Under the pieces are notes generated by a model. That model ran no database searches. It worked only from the letters and a program-made list of their open reading frames with translations, and had not been told where the DNA came from. DNA of 64,000 nucleotides from contig NC_092564.1 in NCBI RefSeq assembly GCF_037975245.1, positions 19,480,484-19,544,483 on the forward strand, read 5' to 3'. This DNA is from Apostichopus japonicus. Taxonomy: Eukaryota > Echinodermata > Holothuroidea > Aspidochirotida > Stichopodidae. Made by a program: the position numbers and the translations under genes. Below are positions 13,501 through 28,500 of the stretch, piece by piece (positions within the stretch are counted from its first letter, which is position 1; each line of letters opens with the position of its first letter).

Positions 13501-16500
13501 GTATTCTGTCGACGGCTCCAAGTTTGTGAAGGTATAGGAGGTCTCCTCTGGGCCGAGGGGTATCGGTGATGATCCATCGATGGATATTTCATAACTGAAG
13601 ACATCCTCTGAAGCCCTGCGCCAGTTGACGGTGATACTGTCCGTTGTCGAAGAGTCCGACTCGATGATAGGGGCCGGAGGGATGTTCAAAGGCTCTGGAG
13701 AAAAAAAGTTAGATATATGCGATATAACATGCCACTTCCTTTTACTGTCGAGTCGAGTCATCACCCGATGAATTGACCCGACTTGAGAAGAGTCAGGTAT
13801 TCAAGTCACTGTATCATCTCTATGATGGGGAGAAGATTTGAAATTTAGTGACTCGTCAGGTCTAGAATTGCACAATTTTTAGCCACCTTGCTATCAAGTT
13901 CTCACTGGAGTTTTCCTGGATGACAACAACTCACATCAGTTATTAACTGTACAGGCTTCTGAGAGCAGCCTAATTATACTCGCTGATAATTAGCAGTAAT
14001 AGGGGCTGTGAAGTCAGGTAAGGAATTCATGCCCAAGCATTTGACTGTCGATTGCTAACCCACTTAACATGTGTTAATTTTCTTGCTGTATCCTGGCAAC
14101 CTCCCCCCCCCCCCCAAGAAAACAGTGCATTTTGTCTACTGTCAAAAGGCAACAAAAACTGCCATGTAGCCAATAAAATAGCCTGAACATCCAGGCCTGC
14201 CAGTGTACTGTAAAGTAATATCCCTGGGTACTCTTCCATAATGGCTATATATATCCAAATTTATCTTCTTGCCCTCAATTTACCTGTGCATTAATTGCCC
14301 ATTTGGATATAAGTCTATAATATGTATGTCAGCTCTGTTCTTGAGCAAGCGAGTAAATAGTATATACAGGAACTTTTTCTCTGGAAGAGCACAAGGCAAA
14401 TGTTAGTTGCAATCGTACTTTCACAAATTTGAAAAAAACAGTTTATCAAAAGTCTATCATATCACAGTTAGAGAATTTTCTAGAGGCCCATGAACACGTG
14501 ACCGTTGTGATAACTTCCTGAGCTTCTCTGAAATGGCATTTAACAAACTATGACCTTGTGGTTCTACAACATATATATATATACAATCCATCTTGTATTT
14601 GCTCTTAAAGGACTATTTTGGTAGTTGAGGTTGAAAGCTTCAAAATTTTAATAACCAAACTAGCAGGAATTTTTCTGTAGCCTTAGGTCAAACACCACAT
14701 CCTCATAATATTTGGTATCATGCAGATATGAGAACTTACAATCGAATCAGACAACAACACCTTTCTGGTTTTGATTATATAAAGAAAACCCTGTTCTAGA
14801 GTGAGATGTAAAAGCAGGTGTAGTTTTAATTTACAATTTAGAATTTTCTAGAGGCCCATGAACACGTGACTGTCGTGATAACTTCCTGAGCTTCTCTGAA
14901 ATGGCATTTAACAAACTATGACCTTGTGGTTCTACAACATATACAAACCATCTTGTATTTGCTCTTAAAGGACTATTTTGGTAGTTGAGGTTGAGAGCTT
15001 CAAAAATTTAATAACCAAACTAGCAGGAATGTTTCTGTAGCCTTAGGTAAAAATCCACATCCTCATAATATTTGGTATCATACAGATATGAGAACTTACA
15101 ATCGAATCAGACAACAACACCTTTCTGGTTTGATAATTTAAAGAAAACCCTGTTCTAGAGTGAGATGTAAAAGCAGGTGTAGTTTTCATTTACAATTTAG
15201 AATTTTCTAGAGGCCCATGAATATGTGACTGTCGTGATAACTTCCTGAGCTTCTCTGAAATGGCATTTAACAAACTATGACCTTGTGGTTCTACAACATA
15301 TACAAACCATCTTGTATTTGCTCTTAAAGGACTATTTTGGTAGTTGAGGTTGAGAGCTTCAAAAATTTAATAACCAAACTAGCGGGAATGTTTCTGTAGC
15401 CTTAGGTCAAACACCACATCCTCATAATATTTAGTATCATACAGATATGAGAACTTACAATCGAATCAGACAACAACACCTTTCTGGTTTTGATTATACA
15501 AAGAAAACCCTGTTCTAGAGTGAGATGTAGAAGCAGGTGTAGTTTTCATTTACAATTTAGAATTTTCTAGAGGCCCATGAACATGTGATAACTTCCTGCT
15601 TGAAACCTCGTTTACAGGAAGCATCTTCACCCATATAGACCAAGGATCACTCTTGGACGACTACCAAATTACTAATAGCGATACCATAAACAACAGACTT
15701 ATAGAAAAAGTAAAACTGTTCGGACCTTCTCATCCTATGAATCACTCTCTGCCAAACAACCCGCAAAGAGACGGCCTGGCCTAGAGGAAAGACGTCTCCC
15801 GAATAAAAGTTGCGTGTTGTCAAACAAACTGACCGCAAATAGAGGGAAATGGCTGACACAACCACATCCTCAAGTGACTGGTATAGAAATCCAACAATTT
15901 GAAGGGAAGTGGTTGTGCTAACTGGCTGTAAAGTTTTGTTGGTAATGCTGTTAAATGCAAATGTCAACAAGAGTAATAACTTCCTACATAAATTAATGCT
16001 GGCCAATCAATGTTCACAGTAGGCAGAAATATGAAGATACTTTTGGCTAAAACGACACCAAAAAGAACTCACTCTGTCTGGTACAACAATATGTAAATTA
16101 TTAAAACTGCACAAAGCTTGCAATTATTAACATCACTTCGCGTCAAAATGGAGCAGAACAATTTACGGCAAACTATTGAAATATATCATGAAACATATGT
16201 ATGAATGCCAACCAATTAATGTTCACAGTAGGCAGAAATATGAAGATACTTTCGGCTAAAATGACACCAAAAAGATTTAACTCACTCTGTTTGGTACAAC
16301 TATACGTAAATTATTAAAACTGCACAAAGCTTGCAAAAATTTCAATCACTTCCCATCAAAATTGAGCCGAAGAATTTACGGCAAACTATTGAAATGTATC
16401 CACAGTTTGATGCATTTTATTGGCCTACCTGTGTATATTCTTGAGGTTGCAGCCTCACTGGATCCACCAGGACTGAGTGACCTCACTTCAATGGTGTATT

Positions 16501-19500
16501 CTGTGTTTGGGTCCAAGTTCGTGAAGGTGTGTGAATTTTCGAGAACCCCCAGGGCCTGCCTATCGATGCCGACCAGCGTAATTTCGAATCGGATGACGTT
16601 TGGATCGACTGACTGCCATTCCACGAAGATGCTGTCAGATGTGGCTTGGAGGTCTGTGATGGTGGGGGATTGTGGTGGTCCCAAAGGATCTGTTCAGCAA
16701 GAGAAAATAACGACATATAGTTACTTCTTCTCATAATCAACTGCTAACGATAGATCCAAGTAAAAATGGACATTATTAGCTAACAATCGATGAATTATTC
16801 GGAAAATGATAGACAACGATAGACCCGACAAAGATATACTCAAATCGGATTGAAGGAGACTACTTTATTATTTTAAATTCAGGTCAGGACTTGACCCTTC
16901 AGGGAAGGACGACATGGGCCCGACAGATCAAGTGACCGAGAATTAAATTACATTTTCCATTTTCCAAACTTCTCCAATTTTAGGTCAGTCTGGGGTCGGG
17001 GTGACCAGGGCATACAGAGGTTGCAATTCAAATTAACCTGCATCTATATAAACCCTCCCAGTTCAATTCTCAAGCCGATGTCCATATATCATACACGTCT
17101 TAGTTCTATCAAACCTTGTGTGTACTTGAAGCAAAACATAAATCTTAAGGCAGACAATGATTTTGACAAAGAATTCATTTTACATATCCGGGCCAAGTTT
17201 GAATTTCTCTAGATTGTTTCAATAATTCTCCTGTTCACCGATCTCCCTCCGACATATTCTTTCCTGACAGAAAGTAGAAAATCCCTACTGAGCTTTTTAA
17301 CCCAACTGATGATGGTCTCCCCACCCCCCTCCAACTGCCCCTCCACCTCCACCAATTTAAACCCACCAATGAAACCATTTCATTTGAAAATATGACAGCC
17401 ATTTCAAACTTCATGAAGGTGTTCTTACTTACCAGTGGCAACAGACTGTTCACTAGGGGTACTACTGCCAACTTCGTTGACAGCCTTAATTCTCAGTACA
17501 TACTCTGTATCTGCAGCCAAGTCAGAGAATGTGAAGCTTGTTACATCTCCTCCGGCTGTCTCTGTGCCGAGAGGATCCAGAGTTATCTCATAACCGGTCA
17601 CTTCTTCGGTGGGAGCTGTCCATCTCACAGTGATGGAATCTTCTGTTGACTCCACCGAATCGATCACAGGAGGTGAGGGTGTCAGTAGCTCCTCTGGAAA
17701 GTGAAATCATGAAGACGAAACTATTCAAGGAAAGGCACAACATTCATGCAGTGACTAGAATACTGTCAACTTCGATAAAAGAGCTACTGTGACCTCCGTA
17801 TACGGCTTTAAATTACCGTAAGATCAAACTCGTAGAGGAAAACCAATGCCCCTCAATATATATTTTCTGTAGGCTTATGTGGACTTCTTTTATCTGTTAA
17901 TTGGTATCAAATATAACGCGTACGGCCAAACCGTGGTTGGGCCATTAAAATAAAAATATAAAAATTAAAATAAAAACTTGGTGGTACATTAGGTCTACAA
18001 AACTAAAGACATATAAAGAGAAGTTTAGCTCGTTGAGCATAATCACTCCTTACGAGCAAAAGAGAAAGTGCTGTTTATCAAAACAAAGCCCAAATACTTT
18101 AAAAGGAGACATCCCATCCCAGAAAAAGGAAATATGTACGGAAAGAAGTAGACCAAAGACAAAAGTCATCCCTGTTTTATTGGACCTATAGAAAAACAGA
18201 GGACTTCAATCTTTTAGGATTTTCCATGACGGCTGAGCCATGACTCACAAGAACCCCCACCCCATCACCCAACCCCTACCCATCAGAATAGATGCTCAGA
18301 ATGCATGAAAGCTACCGTGGACTATGGAACATGACATTAATCAATAAATTAACATAACAGCGGTATCCTTCCCCAGACATTGAAAACTGCTAACAAATTT
18401 TAGGCTGACATAAATAATGTCTTTTTTGGTGACCCACTTTTGGGTCATTTGGCCCCCATAGTTTGGACCGTCAAAGTACTACATCTCATCCCCTACATTT
18501 CAAATCAAGGACGCTCACAGAATCCTCTGGCTTTTTACCTGTCGTGACCTTGTCGATGGCAGCTTCCCCAGGTCCATTCTCGTTCACAGCTCTGACTGAG
18601 ACCAGATACAGAGTTCCTGGCGTCAGATCTTCAAAGACGTAGTAGTTTTCGTCCCAGTTGATCTCGAGTGTGTCTTCCTCCAGGTCGTTGATGCCGATGC
18701 CAACTATGAAAGACCTTATGTCATCACCGGCCGGAGCCCAGGATGCCTCGATACTGTACACGGACGGTACGGTGGTGAACGACTCCGGAGGGTTTGGTCG
18801 TTGCTGCTCTGTTTAAATAATAACATATCGACGAACCTGAAGGAAATACGTCTACCTTTCATCACACACTAACAGCATCATCATCAATACGACTGTTCAA
18901 AAGACCAGGTTAAACCTCATGACATACGATCAACTCATGTCGATGACTACCAGCTTATTTCCCTTCAGCTGTTAACCCAGATCTGACAAAACCCTGACAT
19001 TGGGTAATTTGCACACAGTAATCTGGGCTGAATTTTTCAATAACCAGCTAACTACACAGCAGATTTTAGAAATTTAGAACTATTTCAATAGAATCTGAGC
19101 AATTCATCGTAAGTAATGCAGGTATGAACTGATTCTGATGGGGGCAATGGAATATAGCAACTTCACAGTGATATAAAACAAAATTAAAAAGTGACAAACT
19201 TTAAAGCAATTCATTTTTTTTTTTTAAATCAACTGACTATCTGGAAAGCAGTGCAGTAAATAATCTACAGTTACCTATATATGAATTCAAGAGTGCCACC
19301 TGACTAGGACCCACTGCGTTGACCGCACGGATTGCCAGAACGTAGTTAGTACCCGGCTCAAGATCCCTGAAGGTGTGGGTATTTACAGAGGGACCCAACT
19401 CTACCGTGGTTTCATCCGGCGAGTCCCTCCCGATGCCCAGGATGTAACCGGTAAAGTCGTCCCCCTCTGGTTGTACCCACCTGGCGAAGATACTGTCTAT

Positions 19501-22500
19501 ACCAGGCAGAGCGTCAAAGAATTGTGGCACCCCTGGTACTGTTGGCTCCTCCACCGCTACAAAACACAAAGAGCATCGTAATACTTAATACTAGTCATTC
19601 AGAAGTTGGCAGCTCACATGAAACATATCATACTCTTGTAATTATAAGTTTTACTTGAAAACCTTCAGCAATATTAGGAATTTCTAAAGGTGACTTCAAT
19701 ATCCACTTGGTGAAGTGTAGGTGCTAGATAGGCACATGATGAACAAGACTTCCAAACCCCTAAAGACAAAAAAACTTTTTTTTTTATGGGAACTTAACAG
19801 AGTGCATACCTCTGCGTGTGAGTATGTGTGTGTGTGCACTTGGTTTGTATTCTGACTGAGGACATGAATGAAGTAACTCCAAGTCCTCATGCAGAATCAT
19901 TTGAAAAGACTCACCACGTCGTCAGAAAAAGTCCATTGTTAAGTGATACTGATAAGGTTAGGTTATGTGGAATTTAACAAAGGGAAAAACAATGGGGTCC
20001 TCAATCTGAATGTAAAACACATCTGTGTGTCTCTGTGTGTCTCATAATCTGCACCCAAGTTTGCATTAAGTTGCATTTCTGCAGCAACTTTGACAAGTGT
20101 AATTAGATTTGAAGTGTATGAATGGGGGGAGAACAGCATTCTCGAAACTTCCGCCAAACTTGGATATTGAAGTTAGGACACTTTACAATACTACCCATGG
20201 ATGCAGTTCAGGCGAAGTCAAGGGACCAGACAAAATCACACCAAGCACATGCAATGAAGTGAGGCATCCAAGTCGTATGACTGCGCCACATCCAGCTCAC
20301 TTGCTGCATCACTAATTTACTTACCTGTCGATAGTGTCGATACCTCGAGTTCATCGCTGCCTCTTCCAACTCCGTCCTGAGTCTTAGCAAAGACAGAAAA
20401 GATGTACGCGGTACCCTCGGCAAGATCTACGACACAAGCAAACCAAATCAGCAATTATATGAGAAATTACTTGAAAGATCCTGACCTGTCAAAAGGCAAT
20501 CACCTGGCTTGAAATTGATCACAACGACTTATGTCTGCCATGTGTCCTCAATGACATTGTTCTCTGTCCATAATGGGAGTGATCTACTAGACCAAAGGCT
20601 TCCTGACACAAAACATCCTTTCAGAACTACAGTATACTGGCAATACTTACCTTAAACTCAACAATATGTGTGAAAGTTCTGTATAAATAAATGTTGTGGG
20701 AAAAAAAAGGAATTTATGAAATGAGATGAGATACAATCGACTTAAATTTCCAAACGCAGGATCGGTGAAATTCTCAGAAATTACATAAAGTGCATAAAGA
20801 CAGTTGCAAACGTCGACATTAGTCAAATGATGAACAACTGCTTGAGTTTAAGTATATATGTCAACTAGTGACTTGAAGGGGCCTACAGCACAGGTGGGAC
20901 AAGTTTGACACACAGTATGTGCATGCTTGCCAAAACTTTTCAGGTTTGAAAACAATATTACTAACGCTACCCACTAAACCTTATATCCCAACAGTGATTT
21001 TATCCAACGGAAAAGCTCTTCTTCAGAAAATAAATTTCACAGATTTGCAGAAAATGATGAAAACAACAGATGCAGTATATACTTTGTGAAGTTGGCACAA
21101 AGGGCCTACCTGTGACAGGATAATTCAACATACTGTAGCACACTGACAGTGCACAAATAGAATTTTCAGTTTCCCACATAACATATCATTGAAAATCTGC
21201 ACTTTAGTAAAACTGCCACTCATGAATTTTTTGCCACTGCTCACTTCATCACCTTTCAAGATGATAAGTCTGGAACGTTAGCCTGTGTGCCTTAGTGTCT
21301 CCCCTTCCTTGCTCCAGAGTCACCGTGGCCCGCAAGATTAACTTATAGTGTCCCCCTGCATTGCCGCAGTGTCAACGTGGCCATCAAGATTAACTTAGTG
21401 TCACCCCTGCCTTGCCCCAGAGTCACCATGGCTCGCAAGATATAGTGTCTCCCCTGCCATGTCCCAGAGTCACCTTGGCCCTCATGATTAACTAATAGTG
21501 TCCCCCCTGCCTTGTCCCATGGTCACCGTGGCCAGCAAGATTAACTTAGTGTCCCCCCTGCCTTGCCCCACGGTCACCGTGGCCTGCAAGATTAACTAAT
21601 AGTGTCCCCCTGCCTTGCCGCAATGTCAACGTGGCCCGCAACATTAACTAATAGTGTCCCCCCCTGCCTTGTCCCACGGTCACCGTGGCCAGCCTTGCCC
21701 TAGACATGCACCAGCAGATATGGAAAGATGGTGGCAGGTTGTTACTTTGTGGGAAGTTTTCTTAGGTTGCTGCCTACTGTGAATTGAATAACAAGTCACA
21801 TACCTGCTACTGTGTAAGTTGTTTGGGTCTTCCTTAAAGTTAATTTCTTCTCCTTCCTGTCAGACGCCTCCCTGTAATTCAGTCGATAGCCTTTCAGCTT
21901 TTCAGCACCCACCAGAGGAGGGTCATTCCAAGAGAGTGTAATGCTGTTGGTGGTAACATCAACAAGTTGAAAGTTTTCAGGAGCTGAAGCTGAAATGAGA
22001 TATTAATGAAAACAATTTTTAAGTGAAAGTCGAGAGGAAAACGCACCGTAAACTAAAGGGCCCCAATATGGACGCCTATACTACATATAGATACTGGACA
22101 CCCTGCTTCCCAAACGTTTTCTTTGGCCAAGCCTTCTTGTGAACTTTACCTTTGATTAGCCATGACTCACTAAATCAGCAAATATGTGCTCCTGGTGATT
22201 AAATAATAAATTAAACTGCACATTAAATTAAGTTAAAATAAAATAAATTAGGTTAGTATATATTAACACTAAGTACATAAACATGCCAGACCTGCAAATG
22301 GGCGGCCATGTTTGTGACGGAATGCATTACATTTGATTTGTAATTCACTGTTAACCATTAAACAACTGCGATGCAACCTTTCAAGATCTCTATTTCAAAA
22401 CTGCTCTCTGAATCATTCATGCAGCACTAAAATATAGTTTTCAAATGTAAATTCCAGTGTAATGTACATGATACATGTGAAGATTAGAATTGTTAGAATA

Positions 22501-25500
22501 ACCAATGGATAGGGATTTCTTTGATGTGTAAGGAACATCTCTGCTTGCATCCAGTAAAGTTTGTTTTTTATCTTTGATCGATACTTTAATACTTACTTAA
22601 GATTGTTCTTAAGTGAAAAGGCGGCAAAAGGGAAGGACAACAACGACAGTTACTGTATAAAGTCATGGATGTCGATTAAGGCAGGATGCGGCAATGAATT
22701 CTACGATATATTTTGCCTATACCCATCATACTATTAATATCATTGTACAGTGATTCAAACTGACAAAATATTGTATCGTGTGTAATCTGATTTATTCTAA
22801 TCTTAGCAATGGGATACCAGAGAGAGGAAGATAGTTTGATCAATTAAAAGACAGAACATCTTTAAGTTGTTTGTCTCTGTAAAACTGTCTGTCAGTCTGG
22901 TCTAAATGAAGATACCAGAATTATATTATCAGTCACAAGAGGAGGTTCTTTGAGACATGCTGTTCAGTTCAGATTTCAAGGTTGTAACTGACTGGCATCT
23001 ATATCCAAAAAAAAACATGGAAACTGAGAGTGAAAATCATCTTGCTTTATTAAAGCTAACAGGAACATGTCAATAAAGAAAAGCAAACGTCATTTAAGAG
23101 AAAGCTTATAAAACCTCATCAGACAGAGGTAGTTATTCCCTATTAAAAGTGAGTGAATAAAAAAACAAGGGGGTGATAAAAATGTGATGAATTCTACTAT
23201 TTATCGTTCTGTTTAGACTGCTACCTGTCAATTATCTTTGTTTTCTTCCTCTCCCATGAACTGCCAGAGCATTTTATTTACCACATTTAAAGGGACGTGA
23301 AGAAAGGCTCGGTTGGAAAATCGCAAGCGGTCTGACCTAAATTATATTTGACTTTGTAATCTTCACTGTTTGTTAAAATGTGAATGAAGCACTTTCAAAA
23401 TATATTGTTTAAAACTATCCAAAATTAGGTATACAGATAAATCAAGTCTGTTATTAAAGTTCCCTTATTAGTCACCGAGTTTTGCCAGTACTAATGTTAG
23501 TACTGATGTTCAGTATCATTATACGTCCTATCAATCACCCGTTGTCATGAGCCCTTTCAATTTAAGGTCTAATGGAATTATTGTCAATGATTTTCAAGTG
23601 TTGTTGTAAGATCACATTAGATTTTTGTCCTACACAGCCTGGCTGCAGCCCCCTCATCATCCAACTTTTACTGAACTTGTGCCTAAACCAACACACACGC
23701 TTTTTAGAGATTGTAAATGTGATTCTCTCTGTATGGTAACAGTACACGCTATTAGAGATTTGAAAAGGTTTGCATGGGGCAAAGCTAGATAAAGTTGTTT
23801 ATGGAGTGAGTATATATGGCAAGCCCCAACTTGACCAACCGACTGATAAAAACCTGAATTATCAAGCACCAAACTATTAATGCTTAATATGATTTTTGAT
23901 CGATAAACCTGGCTCATTATCCAAGAAAATGGGTTCAGTCAGTGACAATCCATGTTTATCACAAGATAAACATGGACTGATCAGGCGAGAAACCTGGATT
24001 TTTTCAAGTGATAATCCTAAATTATTACTAATACTGATGAACCAAATATATTTTTTTTTTTAATTTTTAAACAAAATTGTTGAGCATTTGGCTTGCCATC
24101 AGAGCATTCAAGAGGAAAGATATCACAATTTCTTTGCTTCCTTCTGCTATATGTCAGCCTTTGATGAGCATTCGATAGAATTATCAGAGACTTTGGGAAA
24201 GTACTGTTCACCTCCCTTTAACAAAGCGCTGTTATTCTAGCCTATTGGCCTCTGTGTGAATTCACCTTCAAATGGATCCACACATGTATATATTCCCTCT
24301 GGGTGATACCTGAGGGTGCTACCTGTCAGACATATCACAGCAGGTTATAATGCACATTGTAAGTCTATGCCTATTGGAATGACTCAACTGCATGGTATCC
24401 TATTATATTAATAAGTTTTACTTGACAAAACAGAAGGAACTAACATTGTTTGTCATCTCTCAGAATTAATGTCAAAACATTTCAATTACCGTCGTCCGTC
24501 GTCGCATACTAAATGAACTTTTATTTTCACCCTTGTAACCTACTTTTCAATCCTGTCTACAGGTTCAAAGTCTGACGGCTTTTCACTTTCACATACTTTC
24601 TTGTACAAGTCAGACATTTGATAGATACCAATGTCAGACGCCAGAAATTTTCCATGCTTTACCATGTATCAGAATCTGATGACAGTGCAGTTTTGGTTTA
24701 GTCAGCTATTTCAAACTGATGAAGAAACAGTTCAAACATTTTGAATACACAGTATCTGATCTGATTTGATTTTGAACATACAGTATCTGACAACTCACAT
24801 ACCATTTACACATCATTTGTGCAGTATAGCACACTAAGTACTAGTACTTTTGTTCAATATCCATCAATTCCATCCCCATTGTGTTCAGTCCTCCTCTATC
24901 AATGTCCATTTGACAAACCTCCTTTAAATATAGACAATTTGAATACTGATTTCTGAAGCCTACATATTTAGGCTTTGGGATTTAGACAAGGTTCTTCAAC
25001 TTCAAGATGTTTTGTTAATGAGACAGCCATTGAATAACAGGGTGAAAACACCTTGGGTACCACTGGTAGAAACATTCCATTGTAGGTAGGGGATGACCAA
25101 CGCAGTTCAGACTCGGTGTCAATGCACACGGCAGGATCTGACGATTTACACTTTTAAGACTTATTGTCTTGGGATTTCAGTTCAAGTACTTCGTACCAAG
25201 AAGTGTGAATGTCACAAACAAACAAAATCACCTTTAAGCAATCATTTGGTTTGTCATTTAAAATTGCAGTATGGCATACTTTCCCTTCCTGTTTTTCTAC
25301 TATGAAGTGATCGATGCTGCAAAAAAATGGTTTTTACCTATCATAAAGGAAATAAAGTGTTTGCTTGTGAAATTGTGACTTTGGAAACCTTGCACTCTAA
25401 ATCTAAAAATTTCCAACTGGCTATTGGAGTACCAAAAAAAAAAAATTTAACAGAACTTTAAATTTTACTTTATACAGAAAAAAAAACTTTCCGGATGGTT

Positions 25501-28500
25501 TGGCAAAAGTTCCAAAAGCTAGAGACAACCAAATGCAGAATGGTAACTTTTAAGGTTGACTTTTGACCAATCTCTGGTTAGAAATGCCCGTTATGAGGTG
25601 ATACCATTCCAACCAATAGTGTAACTCATTTTGCACTTGAATCCTTTTTCACATTGTATTTAGGCCTATTGGACACTCCTCAATGTCGTTGAATAATTTT
25701 GATGGTCAGAATCTTTCAGCATGCTAAACTTTGGTGCCAATTCTGATTTATAAGCCTATATTAGCCATGAACTTCCCAGCAGCAACTTCCCCACTGATGT
25801 AGACACACTGTCTGTGTTGAACACAGAGAAAGATCATAGAGCTACCATTTGGGCCATGCTATAAATGCCATACCTTGATCTCTCAAGGATCACCTTCATC
25901 CCCAAAGATGCAAGCTGCCTACCAGAAGATGAACTTTCACAAATAAATCAAGAACATATGTCAAAATGTATAGGATTAAAAAAACAAATACATAGAGACT
26001 TCTTGCAAAATAGATTGTTAACAAAATGGCAAATGGTCCAAAAAATTAGGAAAAGTGATAAAAGTCTGTTTTTTACTGAAAAGGTTGCTGTGACTATACT
26101 TAAAGTTCATAGTAACCCATATGAAAGTCTACCGGTGATAGGAAGACTGTATTTTGTAGCTAACCCTACATATTAGATGGAAAAACTTCTTTCTATGTCT
26201 AAACTTAACGCAAACAATATGAAAATCAACAATCATCGAATTTAACATGGCTTTGTAATTATCACCAGGAACAATGGAGTGCAAGGAGAAGAAAGGATGT
26301 ATAAATAGAAAAGACAGGTGGGAGTATCAAGTTTGGTGGAAGAGGAGAAACAGATTGGAGAGCAGCAGGAGGGGGGGGGATAAACAGTGGGTGGAAGAAG
26401 TGGGTGGAAAAAGTGGTGAAAGAGGGGAAAGGGGATCAAATGTGGCACAAGGGGATCAGGGGGAAAAGCAGAGTAGGGAGGGATAAAAGAAGAAGGGGCA
26501 GGCCAAGAGGTTAATATTTAAAATGTTTAAGAAGTTACAGACAAGAATTCCTTTGAATATTCATAGGTTATGTTAAATATAGTGATATACATCTTTGTAC
26601 TGGCATATCAAAGTTGACCATCTTGCATAGCATATATGCGATGCGATACTAGATAAATTGTTCCCAGTGAGACGTACTTAAGTCCATGTTATATTGCAAC
26701 TATTGTGCTGACTGGGTAGCTCCCTTGGAGCAGTTAATTGCAGACATGCTCTTAAAATGCTGAATAAATTGAGAATGCTCATGAAGCAGATCATGCATGA
26801 AGCTACTACTATATTTACTCACAATGGCACCCTGTAGTACCTCAATTCTTACAGAGCTATATGTGCAATGTATAGGTTTTCATGGTTATACAGGAAATTG
26901 TGGAAGTAACCAAGTAGTTTCAAATATCTGAAACTACTCAAGTTGAGGAAACAGTAACAAGCTTGTAATTCGCTTAAAGAATTAAAAAAAAAGAACCTCA
27001 ACAGTTTCCCATAAGAATTCCAAGGTAATTATCATGGTTGATGACTTTTTATTTTTGTGAATAATGTATTTGAAATGTCAGACAATGGGATGAGATATAT
27101 GTGATTAAGTGCATAAAATTCTCTAGACAACAATTAGTGATTGATACCCCAAATAAATTGTGCTACATCCCAAAGAAAGACTGAAGGCGACATGACTTAA
27201 AAACTAGCAAATTCTTCGTCAGTCCTAATCGTAAATGAGACTATGTATACACATTTTGCCCTGTAACGATAGTCATGGTCAGTCGTGTCATGAACAGTCG
27301 GGCTATGTGCTGCGGGCTCAAAGTTTTATAACATATTTATGTTCTCCCTAGCTATCTGACAACATTGAGGAGAGCTATACATTGTGTCGTTATATGAATG
27401 GCACCTACCCTGCCAACCCAACACAGTATCCCCCATTCCTCTCCTATTCCTGCCACCTTCCCCCCCCCCCCCACCCCAGAGATCCAACAGATTTGTCTTA
27501 CATTACCACCTCACAGCTTGCAATGTTTAAATATAGGCCCAAGTGTCTTGCTAGTGTTGCAAACTAAACCAGTTAGGCTCCTGAGGATTCAAAGTTCAAA
27601 CTAAACTCAAGAAAAGAATTTACAAACAGGAAGATTTATGGTACAGTGCGGACATAAATCACGATTTAATAGGCCTTTTTTTTGGCAAGCTCGTAAATAT
27701 TTACATTTAAAAGTAAAAATTGTAATTAAATCATTGTAACAGAGTGCAGAGAGGCCAAGTTGGCTTCTGATTTTCCAGAGTTTTCTAGTATTCTGAGCTA
27801 TCTAGAAATGGAATAGAAGGACATGAATCTACTAAAGTATATATTATAGCAATTTTGTCTTAACTTACACTAAGATCCCATCGCAATTACTATGCAGTTT
27901 ATTATTAATTGGACCAGTCAACTTTCATTTCAACTAAAACAGAAAGAAATTGTAAATTATGGAAATGCTTGGAATTTTGCATGTTTCATACAAATTTTCT
28001 CATTTTTCAATATCTGATTGATTTGAAAGATTCGGTAATCATTGGCCAACTGCAAATGTTGTTTTAAATTGTCAAAACTATGGGAAATTGGCATTTTTGC
28101 AAATTACAGTATATTTAATTCTGCATAAATTCCAAAACTTACTGGTTTGGATATTTACGAGTGACGAGCTTACCTGTCTCCTCACAACCTTAGCACCTCA
28201 TTCTACCGTGCCTATAAAGTCCTGGTAAATAAATAACACTGTGTGCCCTCTATGACCGGACCCCCCTTCCGGTCCCTCCTCCTTTTTCATTCTACCATTC
28301 CAAGTGCCTACACGCATATTTTTCTTGTGGATAGTTTCCTTGGAAAATTGTCTTGGTTTTCTTCGACGATCGCCGGAAGTTTTTTAGCTTCGGATCTCTA
28401 GAAGTTTGACAGTCCTTTCCTGACCGATAAGTATCCTTTTTGTCAAAAAGGGAGGGTTTTGGGGACTGTTTTCGTAGTGCGTTTCCTCCTCGGGTTGGTT

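Noticed and set aside
25865-26176. 103-residue plus-strand frame in the first FN3-gene intron
   Set aside because: Its composition looks protein-like (PEDELSQINQEH, LLTKWQMVQKI) and may be a retroelement scrap, but an in-frame stop precedes it and no family could be named.
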